Assembly (NCBI GenBank): GCA_028023455.1
Contig: JAQFVV010000205.1
Coordinates: 1,099,353-1,163,352 of the forward strand
Direction of reading: 5' to 3'
DNA: 64,000 bases
DNA from: Epiperipatus broadwayi
Lineage: Eukaryota; Onychophora; Udeonychophora; Euonychophora; Peripatidae
Position numbers and translations under genes: made by a program. Position 1 is the first letter of the stretch. Each line of letters opens with the position of its first letter. Below the pieces are notes generated by a model that was not told the origin of the DNA, searched no databases, and saw nothing but the letters and a program-made list of their open reading frames with translations. This document shows positions 1-10,672 of this stretch, piece after piece.

Positions 1-103
1 ACTATATTATTGTTTTAAATTTTGTTTATACCATGTATAATCTTAATCTATATATGCATATTATACACATAAAATGCATCTGTGTTATATATGTGTGTGC
101 ATT

Positions 104-645
104 GTTAAATAGAATTAAACTTGGTTGGAGTGCTTTTGGTAGAAATAACTTGATATTAAAAGGAAATATGCCTATGTGTTTGAAAAGAAAGGTTTTTAAC
201 AAATGTGTTTTACCAGTTTTTACTTATGGATCTGAGACTTGGACACTTAATAGAAGATCAATACAGAGACTTCAGACCACTCAAAGAAGTATGGAGAGAT
301 GTATGTTGGGAGTAACAAGAAGAGATCGAAAACGCAATGTATTGGTAAGAGAACAAACAGGTGTTACTGACCTCATTGAAAAAATTAAAAGATTGAAGTG
401 AAGTTGGGCTGGACATATTGCTAGAAGAGATAATAGATGGACAATTGAAATTTTAAACTGGATTCCAAGAGATTGTAAAAGACCTAGAAGGAGACCACAT
501 GTAAGATGGATGGATGAAATAAGAAAATGTGTAGGGGTGATGTGGAGAAGAGAAGCTAAAGATCGGAGAAGATGGATTAAACTTGGAGAGACCTTCATCC
601 TGCAGTGGATTGATAATGGTTGATAATGATGATGATGATGATGAC
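104..645 (+). mobile_element. RTE-like LINE, 3' end of ORF2 plus GAT tail
   Basis: A 5'-truncated non-LTR retrotransposon. The frame reads from about 110 to the stop at 621-623 and matches the C-terminal region of RTE-type endonuclease/reverse transcriptases: LPVFTYGSETWTLNRR, then QRSMERCMLGVTRRDR, SWAGHIARR and RPHVRWMDEIRK. The frame is broken once, by TGA at 399-401 where the other copies have TGG (Trp), and one Asp codon of the IARRDD segment is missing. The body ends in a short GAT array (624-645), a simple-repeat tail typical of RTE elements. Sister copies in this window lie near 4.6, 10.7, 30.1, 32.5, 45.0, 48.8 and 50.1 kb. This copy is among the least damaged. It is immobile: no endonuclease or polymerase core remains. 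Confidence 0.8.
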
Positions 646-1283
646 TTGCAATTTAATAAACATTATTGTATTATATGTAGTGTACAGTGGACATGAAGGG
701 GTCTTGGGACAAAATATAACAGATTTTGCAGTGCACTTATGTGCATTAACTGCTACAAATGCAGTAAAAAAAAATTACAACAAAACTCGATATATAAATT
801 ATTTGCATTGAATTATATTTTTGTTTCAGCAAGTATTGTATGTAATTTGTTTTAAATACAAGCAGGTTTTAACACCTTTCAACTTGTTTTACTTCTAATA
901 TAATCTTTATTGTTGAAGTGTGTGGTACATAGTTTATGTGTGTCTTACCTATTACGTATATATTATACTTTAGTTTGTACTGAGAGAGTTAATATTGCGG
1001 ATTTATACACACACACATATATTATTTATATTAGAGTCAAAAAGAATTATATGTAAGTAGTGTGATGTTAATTAGCATTTAAGCTGTACTTTTAAATTTA
1101 AACTAGTTTTATGGGTTAGTGTTAAATTGGGTGGCTGACTAAATGAATATTAAAGCAAAGCTCATATCCTATTTTCTAATGATTAGTGGTTATAGTGATC
1201 TAGGTGAAGTTATTAAGCTCCACGTGGGTATATATATATATATCTGGGAGAACCAGAGTTTGATCTCTAATTGTTATTTCATT
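646..1283. other. Unassigned AT-rich sequence
   Basis: No coding similarity or clear repeat structure. A run of alternating ac/at lies near 1010-1025. A stretch around 1185-1275 has a weakly tRNA-like arrangement (tagtggttatag upstream, agagtttgatctc downstream) and could be an old SINE. Confidence 0.4.
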
Positions 1284-1868
1284 TTGTTATACATTAAAGA
1301 TCAGCCTTTCCAAGCTATTGTGCATGCGCTTTTTTACAAATGTTAATAATAAATGAATATTTTCATTCCCAACACAAGATATAGTATTTATGAAAGAACA
1401 AAATGAATCCACTTATTCTTTCCAATCCAAATGCTTATATGTGGACAAATCTTAAGTACTGGAAATGAAAGCGTGAGGATAGACCACTCATTTTAAATTA
1501 CTGTTTACGATGTCTGAATGACGTTGACGAAATTATCTAGAATTTACTAAAAATAAATGCTTATTTGCATATGTTTAAGTTTCAGTTGAGAGTGACATTT
1601 AGTAAATTCTAGATAATTTCATCGACGTCATTCATTCAGACATCGTAAACAGAAATTTAAAGTGAGTGGTCTATCCTCATGCTTTCATTTCCAGTACTTA
1701 AGATTTGCCCATATATAAGCATTTGGGTTGGAAAGAATAAGTGATTCATTTTATTCTTTCATAAATACTATATCTTGTGTTGGGAATGAAAGTATTCATT
1801 TATTATTAACACTCGTAAAAAAAGTGCATGCACAATAGCTTGGAAAGGCTGATCTTTAATGTATTACA
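1284..1868. repeat. Long foldback element, arms about 270 bp
   Basis: Nearly the whole segment is an inverted repeat. The left arm (about 1284-1551) starts tacattaaagatcagcc. The right arm (about 1598-1868) ends with its complement, ggctgatctttaatgta. The loop is only about 46 bp. Arms differ by scattered substitutions and small indels. No protein is encoded. Such foldbacks arise as MITEs or as head-to-head insertions; internal motifs (caaatcttaagt, gaaagtg) recur in the foldback at 16159-16475, so it belongs to a dispersed family. Confidence 0.85.
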
Positions 1869-3640
1869 ATTTATAAGACATAGCACTATAAAAATAAATG
1901 TTCATTTTGTTGTAAAAATGTGATTGTAGTTTTTTAAAAGTTAGGTTGAAGGAGAAGTAGTCACCTAAGAAACCAAGTAACAAATTGAATAAAAATAATT
2001 GCTCTAATACTTGGGAACAGTGCTCTTTCTACGTTGTTGATGAACACTATTAGTGAGACCGATTGCAACTTAGTGATTTATGTAATGAGAGTTTGATAAA
2101 TTTGAAGTGACAGGTATATAAAGAAGACAAAATGTTGAATAATTGTGGCATATGGAACATTTATGTGAAGTTAAATTGTAACATGCTGTAAGGATTACAT
2201 GAAAAAGTGTGTTTCATATGTATCTATAGCGTCAGAGGTTGGTCTGACTTTTGGGTGGTGGATGGTTGTGATAGGATTGAAGTAAAGATGAAAGACATAC
2301 TAATAAAATAAAGTCAGATATATGTGTAACAGTAGCACAATCACTGGATTCGAATATGGGTGCTCCAACATGAAGACGAAATAAGATAATAATAATAACT
2401 GCCAGACATGACAATCTAGCCAGACTGCGTGAGGCAAGCCATTCTTAGAACCCATTTTTTAGATCCCTTCCACGTTTGTGGTAAGTAGAGTGAATCTAAA
2501 GAGAGCTGCCTATAACCTTTGCCAAGATGTAACTCCTGTTTCGAATCCAGTTTCAATCCGACTCATGCATGATCATTTTGAATTTATACCTACAAGCTTC
2601 AAATTAGAAATCACACCAGCACATTATGACAGATTGCTGTAGGCAGAATAAAATAGTATATGAATATGTGTGTGTTTGTGCGCGCATGCATGTATATATG
2701 CAGTATGTGTTCACGTGGAATGCTTTAATGGCATGCAGCATATCTACTTAAAAATATTAAATAATTATTGGAAAATGAATGGGTGTAGTCTTTTGTTTCA
2801 AGACCGGTTTTATTTCTTTTCAAGGCTATTTGCCTGATGGACTTTAAGTCCTGAGGCTTTCAGTTGTTAATCATTCTTTGTCATTGTCACAGTAATTATA
2901 TGCCACTCCTCAAGAAAAACATTTAGTTGCTTCTCTATTTATTTATTTTTTCAAATGAGCTCTTTTTTTTTAATCATTCGCTAGAGAGTAACAGAATTTG
3001 ATAGTTTTTAGCTGGAATAGTTCAGTGTTCTAGTCTTATGGTCTCCATGGAGACGGTGATGCAGTTGTGATGTCATGCACAGGTTTTGTAGTGGTAAGAA
3101 AAGAGACCCAGGTCATAGCTCGACACAAACGACTGTGAATAGGTTGACTAGCGGCTAATGGAATGGGCGGTGAGTTTGCAAATGAAATTAAGTGTAAACA
3201 GATGCACATTTTTAAAATCAGAGTTTATTAGTGATTTTAGCTAAAAAAAAATAATATTAGGAACTCGATATTTGATCTAATTTATAGTTCTACAGTAGGT
3301 GTTTTTAATAATATTATAGTCGCTACTATTATTGCTATATTCTCATTTCTACAATGTCGTCCCTGTGCGTTTGCTATTTCCTTCGTTTTTATTTTTAAAA
3401 TGAAATTTTACTGTCTTTTTTCGTCTTCATTAAAAAAAAAAAAATTATTTGCATTGATAAGTTTAAACTTCATATAAATAATATTTAATTTGCATATTAT
3501 TTTAGATTAATTATTTAATAAATAAATTCTCATATTAATGATTTGGGAAAGTTTATTTTTATATTAGTTTGTGCATGGAATAAAATACTCACACATCTTT
3601 AAAGATTTGTTGCTTATTTGATTGTATTTACAAACACAAC
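1869..3640. other. Unassigned AT-rich sequence
   Basis: No gene seen. Alternating purine-pyrimidine DNA lies near 2660-2700. At 2785-2815 a segment containing caagaccggttttat resembles, reversed, the end of the foldback near 39.55 kb. Homopolymer A and T runs occur near 3430. Confidence 0.35.
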
Positions 3641-3735
3641 GACCACGTGGTATAGGACTCTACCATGCTCACGGTCTGGGATTCGAATGTATAGGACTCT
3701 ACCATGCTCACGGTCTGGGATTCGAATTCGGGTAT
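3641..3735 (+). mobile_element. tRNA-like SINE fragment with a 39-bp internal duplication
   Basis: A B-box-like sequence (gggattcgaattcgg, 3717-3731) and an A-box-like sequence (gtggtataggactc, about 3648) sit at tRNA-like spacing. The 39-bp block from tataggactc to gggattcgaat is present twice in direct tandem (3651-3689 and 3690-3728), differing only at the last base, so the duplication is recent. It looks like a tRNA-derived SINE head rather than a working tRNA gene: no acceptor stem pairs across it. Confidence 0.45.
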
Positions 3736-4589
3736 AATTTCGAATTTTTTTCAGATAACTTATGGCTTCTAAGCAACCTTAGAATTGTTTTAAATACCTG
3801 GTCTGATTTTATTGATTGGGGAATTGGTATTTAGCAACAACCCAGACATTAGCATGAGAATTGGTTCTATACGACTGCATTACTTTGTACATATATATAT
3901 ATTATTATTGTTATTATCACATTAAAGATAATAAAGAAAACAATTGAAAGGCCTTATTGTGTGGGTGTTCATAAGACGTTCGCGCATAAAAAACTGGAAT
4001 TGTTCCAAAGACCTCATAATCAGAATCTCTCTCCACTACTGCATTAAATTATTCAAGACAACTATTAGATTATTTACCACAAACTACCAGTTATTTCAAT
4101 AATTAACATGGTATTTATTTCATGGAATTATGCAAGTATATATAAATAAAATGTCTATGATCTGTTACAATAAATAAGTGTAATTAGTAGTCGATTGATT
4201 GAGAAGTTCAAACATTAGAAATGGCTTTAGGAATCCTTATCTCCAAAATTTGCTACTCTACCACTTCACAGGATATTTGATTTTTAACTGGTTATCAAAG
4301 ATAAACATTACTAGACTTAATTAATGTTTGGTAAGTAATTATCAGAAATGTGAATATTGCAGGGAGGGCAGTTAAATTTTTTGCAATATGTGGCTGATTT
4401 AGTGATAAGAGAAGTATATATCAGAGCTAAAAGTTTCTGAATTGATTCTCAGCTGAGGATTTTTTTTTAAAAATATCATGATGATTAATCGTCTGGAACT
4501 GCTGTGTTCAACACTATTTAATCTCTGTAACAACTAATCATATGATTAATTTTTAAAAATTCCTTCAACATTTGTAGGTATTATCTGTC
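3736..4589. other. Unassigned AT-rich sequence
   Basis: Short TA and TTA runs near 3890-3920; no coding similarity, RNA gene or inverted repeat recognised. Confidence 0.35.
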
Positions 4590-4727
4590 TACTACATGAT
4601 GAAAGTCTCTCCATGGTTAATTCATTTTTTCTAATCTGTAGTTTCTTTTCTCCATATCAAATCAGAAAATTTTCTTATCCATCTCACATATGATTTTTTT
4701 ACAACATCTTGGGATCTTTCTGTGTGA

Positions 4728-4822
4728 TTAAGTACAGTGGTAAAATGGAAAACTGAACTAAGGATTCATGAATTGTAGATCAGTCATGTCTCTTCCAGTG
4801 TGAACATTTGAACAATAAACCA
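4728..4822 (+). mobile_element. SINE (class S2) inserted in the LINE
   Basis: Begins with an A-box-like agtacagtggtaaaatgg and ends with tttgaacaataaacc, the AATAAA-bearing tail shared with the copies at 5768, 48650 and 53797. It interrupts the LINE between two colinear segments. No clear target-site duplication was found, so the limits are approximate. Confidence 0.45.
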
Positions 4823-5047
4823 TTTATTTATCATTTCTCAGCTTTTTATTTGTTTTTAATGATATTAATAATACCTTTTAATTCTCTAACCCATATTTTT
4901 CACTTCAATTCTTCCATGTCACATCATACATTTTTCCTGACTTTGTTATACGATCTAAAATCTTGTATTACTTTTTTGTTGTGTCCAAATCTTAGATGGA
5001 TGATTAGGAAGTGGTAAAACCCATTTAATACAAAATTTAGTACTTGT

Positions 5048-5690
5048 GAATTTTCCTATAAATCAAGATGGCAACCTGTATTTTTGATAGCTGAACTGTT
5101 TCGAGGGCCTATAATCTAGCAAAGATGTATTACTTGTTAACTTAAAACAAAATTAATAAATCGATTGTTAAATTAAAAAAAAAAAAATTCCAATAAATTT
5201 CATTAAAAAGCTTTATTTTAATTTCTTTTTTTCACTTATAACATTGGAAGCAATAAGATACTCTTAATTATTGTTGTATTTTGGTTCAATAAAGGGTGTT
5301 TCTTTTTGTCAGCAGTTTTTTGGTAAATTGTCATAATGATAAAATTTGGGGTTTAAAGGGATCCTGCTGTCACAAAAAGTGTGCATTAATGATCATGATA
5401 TGATTGCATGCTGCCAACATGAATAATATGTAAGTACTGTTATTTACATTTTTTCCATTTTTCTTTTAATAAGTTAATTCAAAAAGAAAATAAACTGTAA
5501 ATATTGTAATTAATTTTTCCACAATGATTTCCTTTTTTTAAAACAACAATAATAAAAAATAAAATGTAATTATTAAATATGATGTTTCCTAGCAGACATT
5601 TTTTATAAACATTTTTCAGGGGCACTTGAAACTGTGGATTCATAAAAAAAGATAGGCAACCATCTTGGTTTACTTGAAAACCCATAAGAA
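5048..5690. mobile_element. Foldback MITE inserted in the LINE
   Basis: Imperfect terminal inverted repeats of about 35 bp: the left end has cctataaatcaagatggcaacc and the right end has ggcaaccatcttggttta. The LINE sequence on both sides is contiguous in the intact relative, so this is an insertion. The interior is AT-rich, holds poly-A and poly-T stretches and encodes nothing recognisable. Confidence 0.6.
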
Positions 5691-5767
5691 CCATTATTTC
5701 TATTGAAAACACTTAATTCTGTGATTAATTTCATCCATTATGTATCCACTTGTATTAATAATCTAAT

Positions 5768-5903
5768 CAATGCACTGTGTGGTTTAGCACAATAGTCAGA
5801 TGTCCAATTCTGAAGCTTAAGGTCCTTATATTGATTCCAGTTCTGGAATTTAAAGCTCAAACTTCTTATGAACCCCTGAATAATAAAGCCATTCATTTAT
5901 TTA
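5768..5903 (+). mobile_element. SINE (class S2) inserted in the LINE
   Basis: Contains an A-box-like gtgtggtttagcac, a B-box-like segment near ttgattccagttctgg, then the shared tail gctcaaacttcttatgaac and ctgaataataaagcc. It sits between LINE segments that are adjacent in the copy at 32.5-34.3 kb. It closely resembles the element at 53797-53920. Confidence 0.55.
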
Positions 5904-6200
5904 TTTTTATATGACTGAGATATTTGCAATTGTTACTGTTTTACTTTCATCTAACAACTCTTGCAATACTTTCTGAAGTTCCAAATCATTATTTTCAAAA
6001 ACAATCACATCATCTCTAAAATCTAGATCACTTAACTAATCTACATTAACTTTTATCCCTTTAGCTTTCCCTTTTAATCCATTAAATACTTTCACTAAAA
6101 ACTATAGTAAAAGTTTTAGAATCTATAATCTCCCCACCTTCACACTCCTAGTGTATAACTTATCAATGTTAATTGTCTTAAGAGTCACTGTGTAATCTAA

Positions 6201-7014
6201 TTACTTCTTATTTTAAAATAGAATGGTCACAAAATAATTGAGAATACTTCATATTAAGGAATGTGGCATTATGGGACTGAAGTATAATTTTTATTAATCT
6301 ATTTGAAACTAATGGGCAAACCATGCTTCTGGTGTAACTTCAGAGATGATTTAAAACTACAGCTTTTATGGACTATATAAATAGATAGTCAAATGGTTTT
6401 ATTGCTCTAGAGTTTTAAACAGCGCCAGCAATGTAATCAAATGAGAACTTCATATTCCAAAATCTGACAGTCTACTACTACCGAAAACCATGTGGGACAA
6501 TCTATTTACTCATGATTAATAATTGACCAGTAGAATTAAAAAGCTTGAATGTATTATAATTAATTGGTTGATTGAAAAATATCAAAAGTAATTCAAAAAT
6601 CAATGGTACTGTTTATGTATAGTATCTACCAATGTTTATATTTCCACTCTCTCAAAGAGAACCTTTATTTGTTCACCTAAGTAATCTCCTCTAGCATGAA
6701 TACTATCTGTTCACAAGTTGCACAAGACCCAGTAGTATAAAAAGATGTTCAGTAGGCTGATTGTCCTATGTTATATCTAACTTAAAGTTGCTTTTAAAAG
6801 AGCTGGAATTAATCTATTTACAGAAAATGACTTTTAAAAATATGTGTTTATTAGCAGAAACTTATCAAAAAAATATTGATAGTGATATTATTTCTTACAT
6901 TCAATTTTGTGGTGCTTTATAAATGTGGCACATATATCCCCTCCTCTACTTCTGCTACTTAATGTAAGTAATCAACTGATGCTATATGATAATGCTTATC
7001 CATTGTTGTCCTAC
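6201..7014. other. Unassigned AT-rich sequence
   Basis: No coding similarity, RNA gene or clear repeat recognised. Confidence 0.3.
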
Positions 7015-7195
7015 ATTAATCCCAAGTCTAGTTTCAGATCCAAAAAACTCCTCACCGATGTAAGCAATAAACTAGAAACTAGTTTAGGGTTACAGATATG
7101 TTAGCATTGGATAGAAATTTATCAAGCAATACTATCTGGCATTCTTTGATTATTTTAGTTTACACTAGGTGGCTCAATTGGAATAGAGAAGTAGA
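7015..7195 (+). mobile_element. Family F foldback element, partial, with hammerhead relic
   Basis: Matches one arm of the family F elements: a block with actcctcaccgatg, gaaactagtttaggg, then ctggcattctttgattatttt and cactaggtggctcaa. The hammerhead-like core (7049-7090) is damaged: CTGATGA reads CCGATGT, while GAAA and the ACTAGT helix III remain. The other arm is missing. Confidence 0.55.
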
Positions 7196-7554
7196 TTTAT
7201 TACTTAAACAATGTTCTAGTTTGTTGGTTGTTGCAATTGTAGATTAAATATGTATATTTTTGTCCTGACCTGTTCAGTTTATTAGTAAGAGTGGTAGACT
7301 ACTGATTGGGAGAAGTAAAAAAAAATCTTAAGTTGATTAACTAAATGGAGATATTGTACTCAGTCCTCATTTTAGCACCATATGTTACATGATCTAATTG
7401 ATTCATTACACAATAAATAATTCTTCATTACTGATAATATTTTTGGTGAAAGTATATAACTAAATACTGAGTTTTTTAATTATTAATATTTAAAAAAAGC
7501 AAAAAAACAAGGGCCACCAATGTAATTTGTGTGTAGAAAAAAGTCATATATATT
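7196..7554. other. Unassigned AT-rich sequence
   Basis: No gene, repeat or RNA recognised. Confidence 0.3.
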
Positions 7555-7745
7555 ACACAATGAGCATGCTAATAGCTCTTAACAAACTTTTCCTAATATC
7601 CCTATCCTCAGACTGGTTTCTAGCTTATGGAGATTGCCTCACAAATTATAGCCAGCAGCTAGAAAACAGTCTGATAATAGGGATAGTCAGAAAACCTTGT
7701 TAAGAGCTATTAGTATCCTCATTATATAACATTTGTAGTACAAGC
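7555..7745. mobile_element. Family E foldback element
   Basis: Inverted repeats surround a short centre: the left end has gcatgctaatagctcttaac, the right end has gttaagagctattagtatcc. Inside each arm is a hammerhead-like block in opposite orientation (minus near 7599-7645 with tctagaaaccagtctgagg when read reversed; plus near 7640-7690 with agctagaaaacagtctg), both lacking an intact CTGANGA. A right-hand flank with ttatgtgatgtaggacttg recurs in the copies near 8.2, 39.3 and 39.7 kb. Confidence 0.6.
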
Positions 7746-7944
7746 TTATTAAATTAAGTTATGTGATGTAGGACTTGATTTTCTTGCAATGTATATATAA
7801 TAAACATTACCAGTTCACCTTCCATTGCACTTAATACAAAGCAAATATAGCATTTGATTATATTCAAACTTCCAAAATAGTTGATGTTTTGATTGTCCAA
7901 ATTTTTTTTTCAGAATACTTGTACTATTATCATTATAAAATTGT

Positions 7945-8225
7945 TATATATAGAGCTCACATATAAGCTCTTAACAATGCTGAATATCCCCAAACCGAAA
8001 ATTTCAGATTTTCCAATAATAATTATCCATTAGATAAAGTCCTGGGCTTGACCTGGTATTTTTAATCTAATGTTTAAATATCCTAGAACCTCACTGAAGA
8101 AACCGGTCTGGGATTGGGGATATTCTGCAAAGCTTGTCAAGAGTTTGTTTGTAAACTCTCTATATAACATTTGAAATACAAGCTTGTTAAATTAGGTCAT
8201 GTGACACATTGCTTGATTTTTTTTT
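7945..8225. mobile_element. Family E foldback element, second copy
   Basis: Ends resemble the preceding copy (tataagctcttaacaatgc on the left; tacaagcttgttaaattagg and tcatgtgacac on the right). The right arm has cctcactgaagaaaccggtc (8090-8109): a CTGAAGA box running directly into a GAAAC-like segment, as if helix II of a hammerhead had been deleted. Confidence 0.5.
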
Positions 8226-8357
8226 TTGTAATTATCAGCTTTTTTGAGTATCAATGTTTGATTTATTTACAATATAACAAACCAAAGGTCAGATAGAAGA
8301 AATCTTCTTTTATTTAACAAACTAGATTAGCATTGATATGAAAAAAGATAAAATAAT

Positions 8358-8505
8358 GTGGAAATACTAAAAACCTGCAATGAGATGATATATGTAAACT
8401 AACTGTCAGTAAACATAAAGTGTAGAATGGGCTCTTTCTATATTTTACGTTTACTGACAGCTTACATATAACTCACTGGGGATTTCCAGTACTTCCGCAG
8501 TATTT
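8358..8505. mobile_element. Family G foldback MITE
   Basis: Arms of about 70 bp meet at a short loop. The inner stem is strong: aactgtcagtaaac on the left and gtttactgacagctt on the right. Outer ends (gtggaaatactaaaaacc and the complement of ggatttccagtacttcc) recur in a longer relative at 51710-52190. Confidence 0.65.
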
Positions 8506-8997
8506 CATCTATATTTAAGCTGGTATAATATAATATTTAAAAAAGGATAAATATATTTACAGGTTTGTTTTTAAGATGATTCTAAAATTTGGATTATAAT
8601 GTATTCTAGTGACGTATTTATTCTGTGACATAGATTTATGTATACATATTAAAATATACAAAAAATAAATAATTTAATTAAAGTCTGATTTTTATGTTAA
8701 TTTTAACATTTATATCATATTACATATGTTTAAATACTCCATTTATAACTTTTATCTTTTCAATTTTTATATTTATCCTTTGTGTTGTAATAAACTTTAG
8801 ATAAATTTTGAAATTTATCAACATCAATAGTATTATGTAAAAAAATATATGTACATTTTGCCTTAATTTAAAAAATGCACAGTAATCACCCATAAACACC
8901 TCTAAACACATATTGCTTTTGACCCACCATGAAAATGATCATATACAAAAACTTAAAATATAATTTTTAAAAGGTAATAGTAGTATATGATCATAAA
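8506..8997. other. Unassigned AT-rich sequence
   Basis: No coding similarity or repeat structure recognised. Confidence 0.3.
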
Positions 8998-9013
8998 TTA
9001 GATGATGATGATG

Positions 9014-9078
<65 letters not shown>

Positions 9079-9088
9079 CAACAACAAC
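8998..9088 (+). repeat. Trinucleotide microsatellite (GAT)n(AAT)n(AAC)n
   Basis: A few GAT units, then a long uninterrupted AAT run, then AAC units. The GAT start resembles the simple tail of the RTE copies, but no LINE body precedes it here. The poly-isoleucine reading on the minus strand is an artefact of this repeat. Confidence 0.95.
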
Positions 9089-9946
9089 ATTGATATATGA
9101 TAAAACTTAAGGTTAGATCCATGAATAATAAGTAAGTGTACAGATCTGGGTATCTTTTTATCTGCATAACAGAATTTTAATATCTTCATAAATTATTCTT
9201 TGGTTTCTAATCATGTATCAGAATTAATCTTCAACATTTGAGATCTTCTAACATTTTAGTAGGTATTTCTGCATATCACCAAGCTAGGTAAACTTTTGAC
9301 CCATGGAAGCATACTTCAATCAAGGACAGGAAGTAAGCTATATTTTATAACATTATCATAAAATTACAATGTAAAACCTGGCCAGGTATGTGTTCACTTT
9401 TGACTGACTGCATAACATGATGATGAACAGTGATTCAGAGCATTACTATTAGCATTAAATGCTTTATAGCTACTATCTGACTACTTTATATAGCTAGATA
9501 TTAATAGGTTCTGTGATTTGTCATACTTATAATCCTTTTCTTTTCTTTTTGCTTATATTGGGTTAAAAAAAACTTCACTTGTGTGCTCATGGTATAAATA
9601 TATTCAGACAGTTTTAGGCAGTCTCAATCACAGATATAACCCTAAGTTAGTAGGTACCTATTTGGTTCCGTTTTTTTTTTATATTGCCTAGCTAACATTT
9701 AAGAAGAACATATCCTGCTCAACACTAATGCTCTTATTTTTACTACTGTCTTCACTGCTAATTATCTGCTATTTTTCTGATTTTTAGATTTAAGTCCATT
9801 GGAGCAGATGAAAATTAATTTCAGAAGTTAAGAATAATTGTTTTCTAATTTTTTTTCTTCTTTTTCCTTTATTTATATAAAAAAGTAAATTTCCTGAAAT
9901 AAATTATCATTCTGCTTTTCTCTGAAAAAAAAAAAAAAAAAAATGT
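9089..9946. other. Unassigned AT-rich sequence
   Basis: No coding similarity or clear repeat. A long A run at 9925-9943 precedes the next SINE and forms part of its insertion site. Confidence 0.3.
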
Positions 9947-10063
9947 CTTGCGTTGTTAGCCGAGAGGTATCGCAGCCGCCATGCAAGCAAGTAATTGGTT
10001 GCAGACGGTTGTGGGTTCGCGTCCCGGCCGATGCTATGACATATGGAAAAAAAAAAAAAAAAA
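9947..10063 (+). mobile_element. SINE (class S1a), tRNA-derived, well preserved
   Basis: A tRNA-derived SINE with both internal RNA polymerase III promoter boxes: A box tagccgagaggt (9957-9968) and B box gggttcgcgtcccg (10013-10026). The GCCGAGAGG box and the wide A-to-B spacing suit a class II tRNA (Ser or Leu type) ancestor. The tail atgctatgacatatg is followed by an A run (10047-10063). Both flanks are A-rich and end in ATGT, a possible target-site duplication. The same tail occurs at 47070, 16773, 49094 and 60148. Confidence 0.8.
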
Positions 10064-10195
10064 TGTAGACATTTCTAAATTTGCTTATAATTTTGTTAAT
10101 TATATACTTTTATATAAATTGCACATAGATTTATCTTTCTTTGCCCTACAGATGTGTATAAAATTTTCACTCCTAACGCACACCCCTGTTAATTG

Positions 10196-10672
10196 TGATA
10201 ATATGTTGGTCTATTTCCATCATCTATCATTAAATGTTGAATGTCTAGAAAAGTTTAAACGTTATTTAAACTTTTCCAAATGTAAGCAACTTGTTAGTAA
10301 TAACACACAAATGGGCAACAGAGTTTAGTAAATTACACAAAGTTTTTTTTTCATGTGTCAAATGCGTTGGGCCACCATCGCTTGGCTAAATTACACAAAG
10401 TTTTGAGGGGTATTATTCTCCGTTTTCAGAAAGTTATCTTAAAATTAGATTTTCAGGAATCTAAAAGTGTACGTTCAAATTCCTATGATAATATTGTTAC
10501 TGGTCAGACCAACACTATATGAAGAAGAGAGGAGAATAATACCATTTGAACACTTAATTTATTAACATTTGTTGTCTGTGTGTTATTACTAACAATTGTT
10601 TGTATTTGAAAAGTTTAAGTAAAGTTTAACATTTTCTAGACATTCAACATTTAATGATAGATAATGGAAACA
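10196..10672. mobile_element. Family B foldback MITE
   Basis: Terminal inverted repeats: left tgataatatgttgg, then tctatcattaaatgttgaatg; right cattcaacatttaatgataga, then ggaaac where the LINE copy begins. A subterminal repeat ttgttagtaataacacac is also inverted. Each arm has a hammerhead-like block in opposite orientation (minus about 10404-10432; plus about 10517-10552 with atgaagaagagaggag). A 41-bp SINE stub sits inside. A fuller relative is at 34681-35377. Confidence 0.7.
10346..10386 (-). mobile_element. Minimal SINE stub with target-site duplication
   Basis: Forty-one bases, a T run plus catgtgtcaaatgcgttggg and ccaccatcgcttgg, lie between two copies of taaattacacaaagttt (10329-10345 and 10387-10403). 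The T run and catgtgtca match the reversed tail of the S1b SINEs and the last part matches their 5' end, so most of the tRNA-like body was deleted. The relative at 34.7-35.4 kb lacks this insertion. Confidence 0.65.

Larger units (their letters stand above)
4590..6200 (-). mobile_element. Degraded RTE-like LINE, interrupted by three insertions
   Basis: Read on the minus strand this is one LINE copy, colinear with the better copy at 32455-34340. From low coordinates: the 3' end (4590-4728, with gatgaaagtctctcca matching the region before the tail), a SINE (4728-4822), more C-terminal sequence (4823-5045), a foldback MITE (5048-5690), the fingers-to-thumb link (5690-5767), another SINE (5768-5903), then reverse transcriptase palm (5930-6200). 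Motif C is recognisable: codons at 6009-6014 give DD within DLDFRDDVIVF. No open frame survives. The nesting shows the LINE is older than the MITE and both SINEs. Confidence 0.7.

Noticed and set aside
2785-2900. Hammerhead-like motif (ctgatgg, ggactttaagtcc, accggt on the other strand)
   Set aside because: The core boxes are on opposite strands or wrong; only a weak similarity to family E ends remains.
8998-9189. Poly-isoleucine frame on the minus strand
   Set aside because: Translation of the AAT microsatellite.
9947-10046. Genuine tRNA gene
   Set aside because: A and B boxes are good, but there is no acceptor stem, the A tail and shared 3' region are those of a SINE, and several diverged copies exist.
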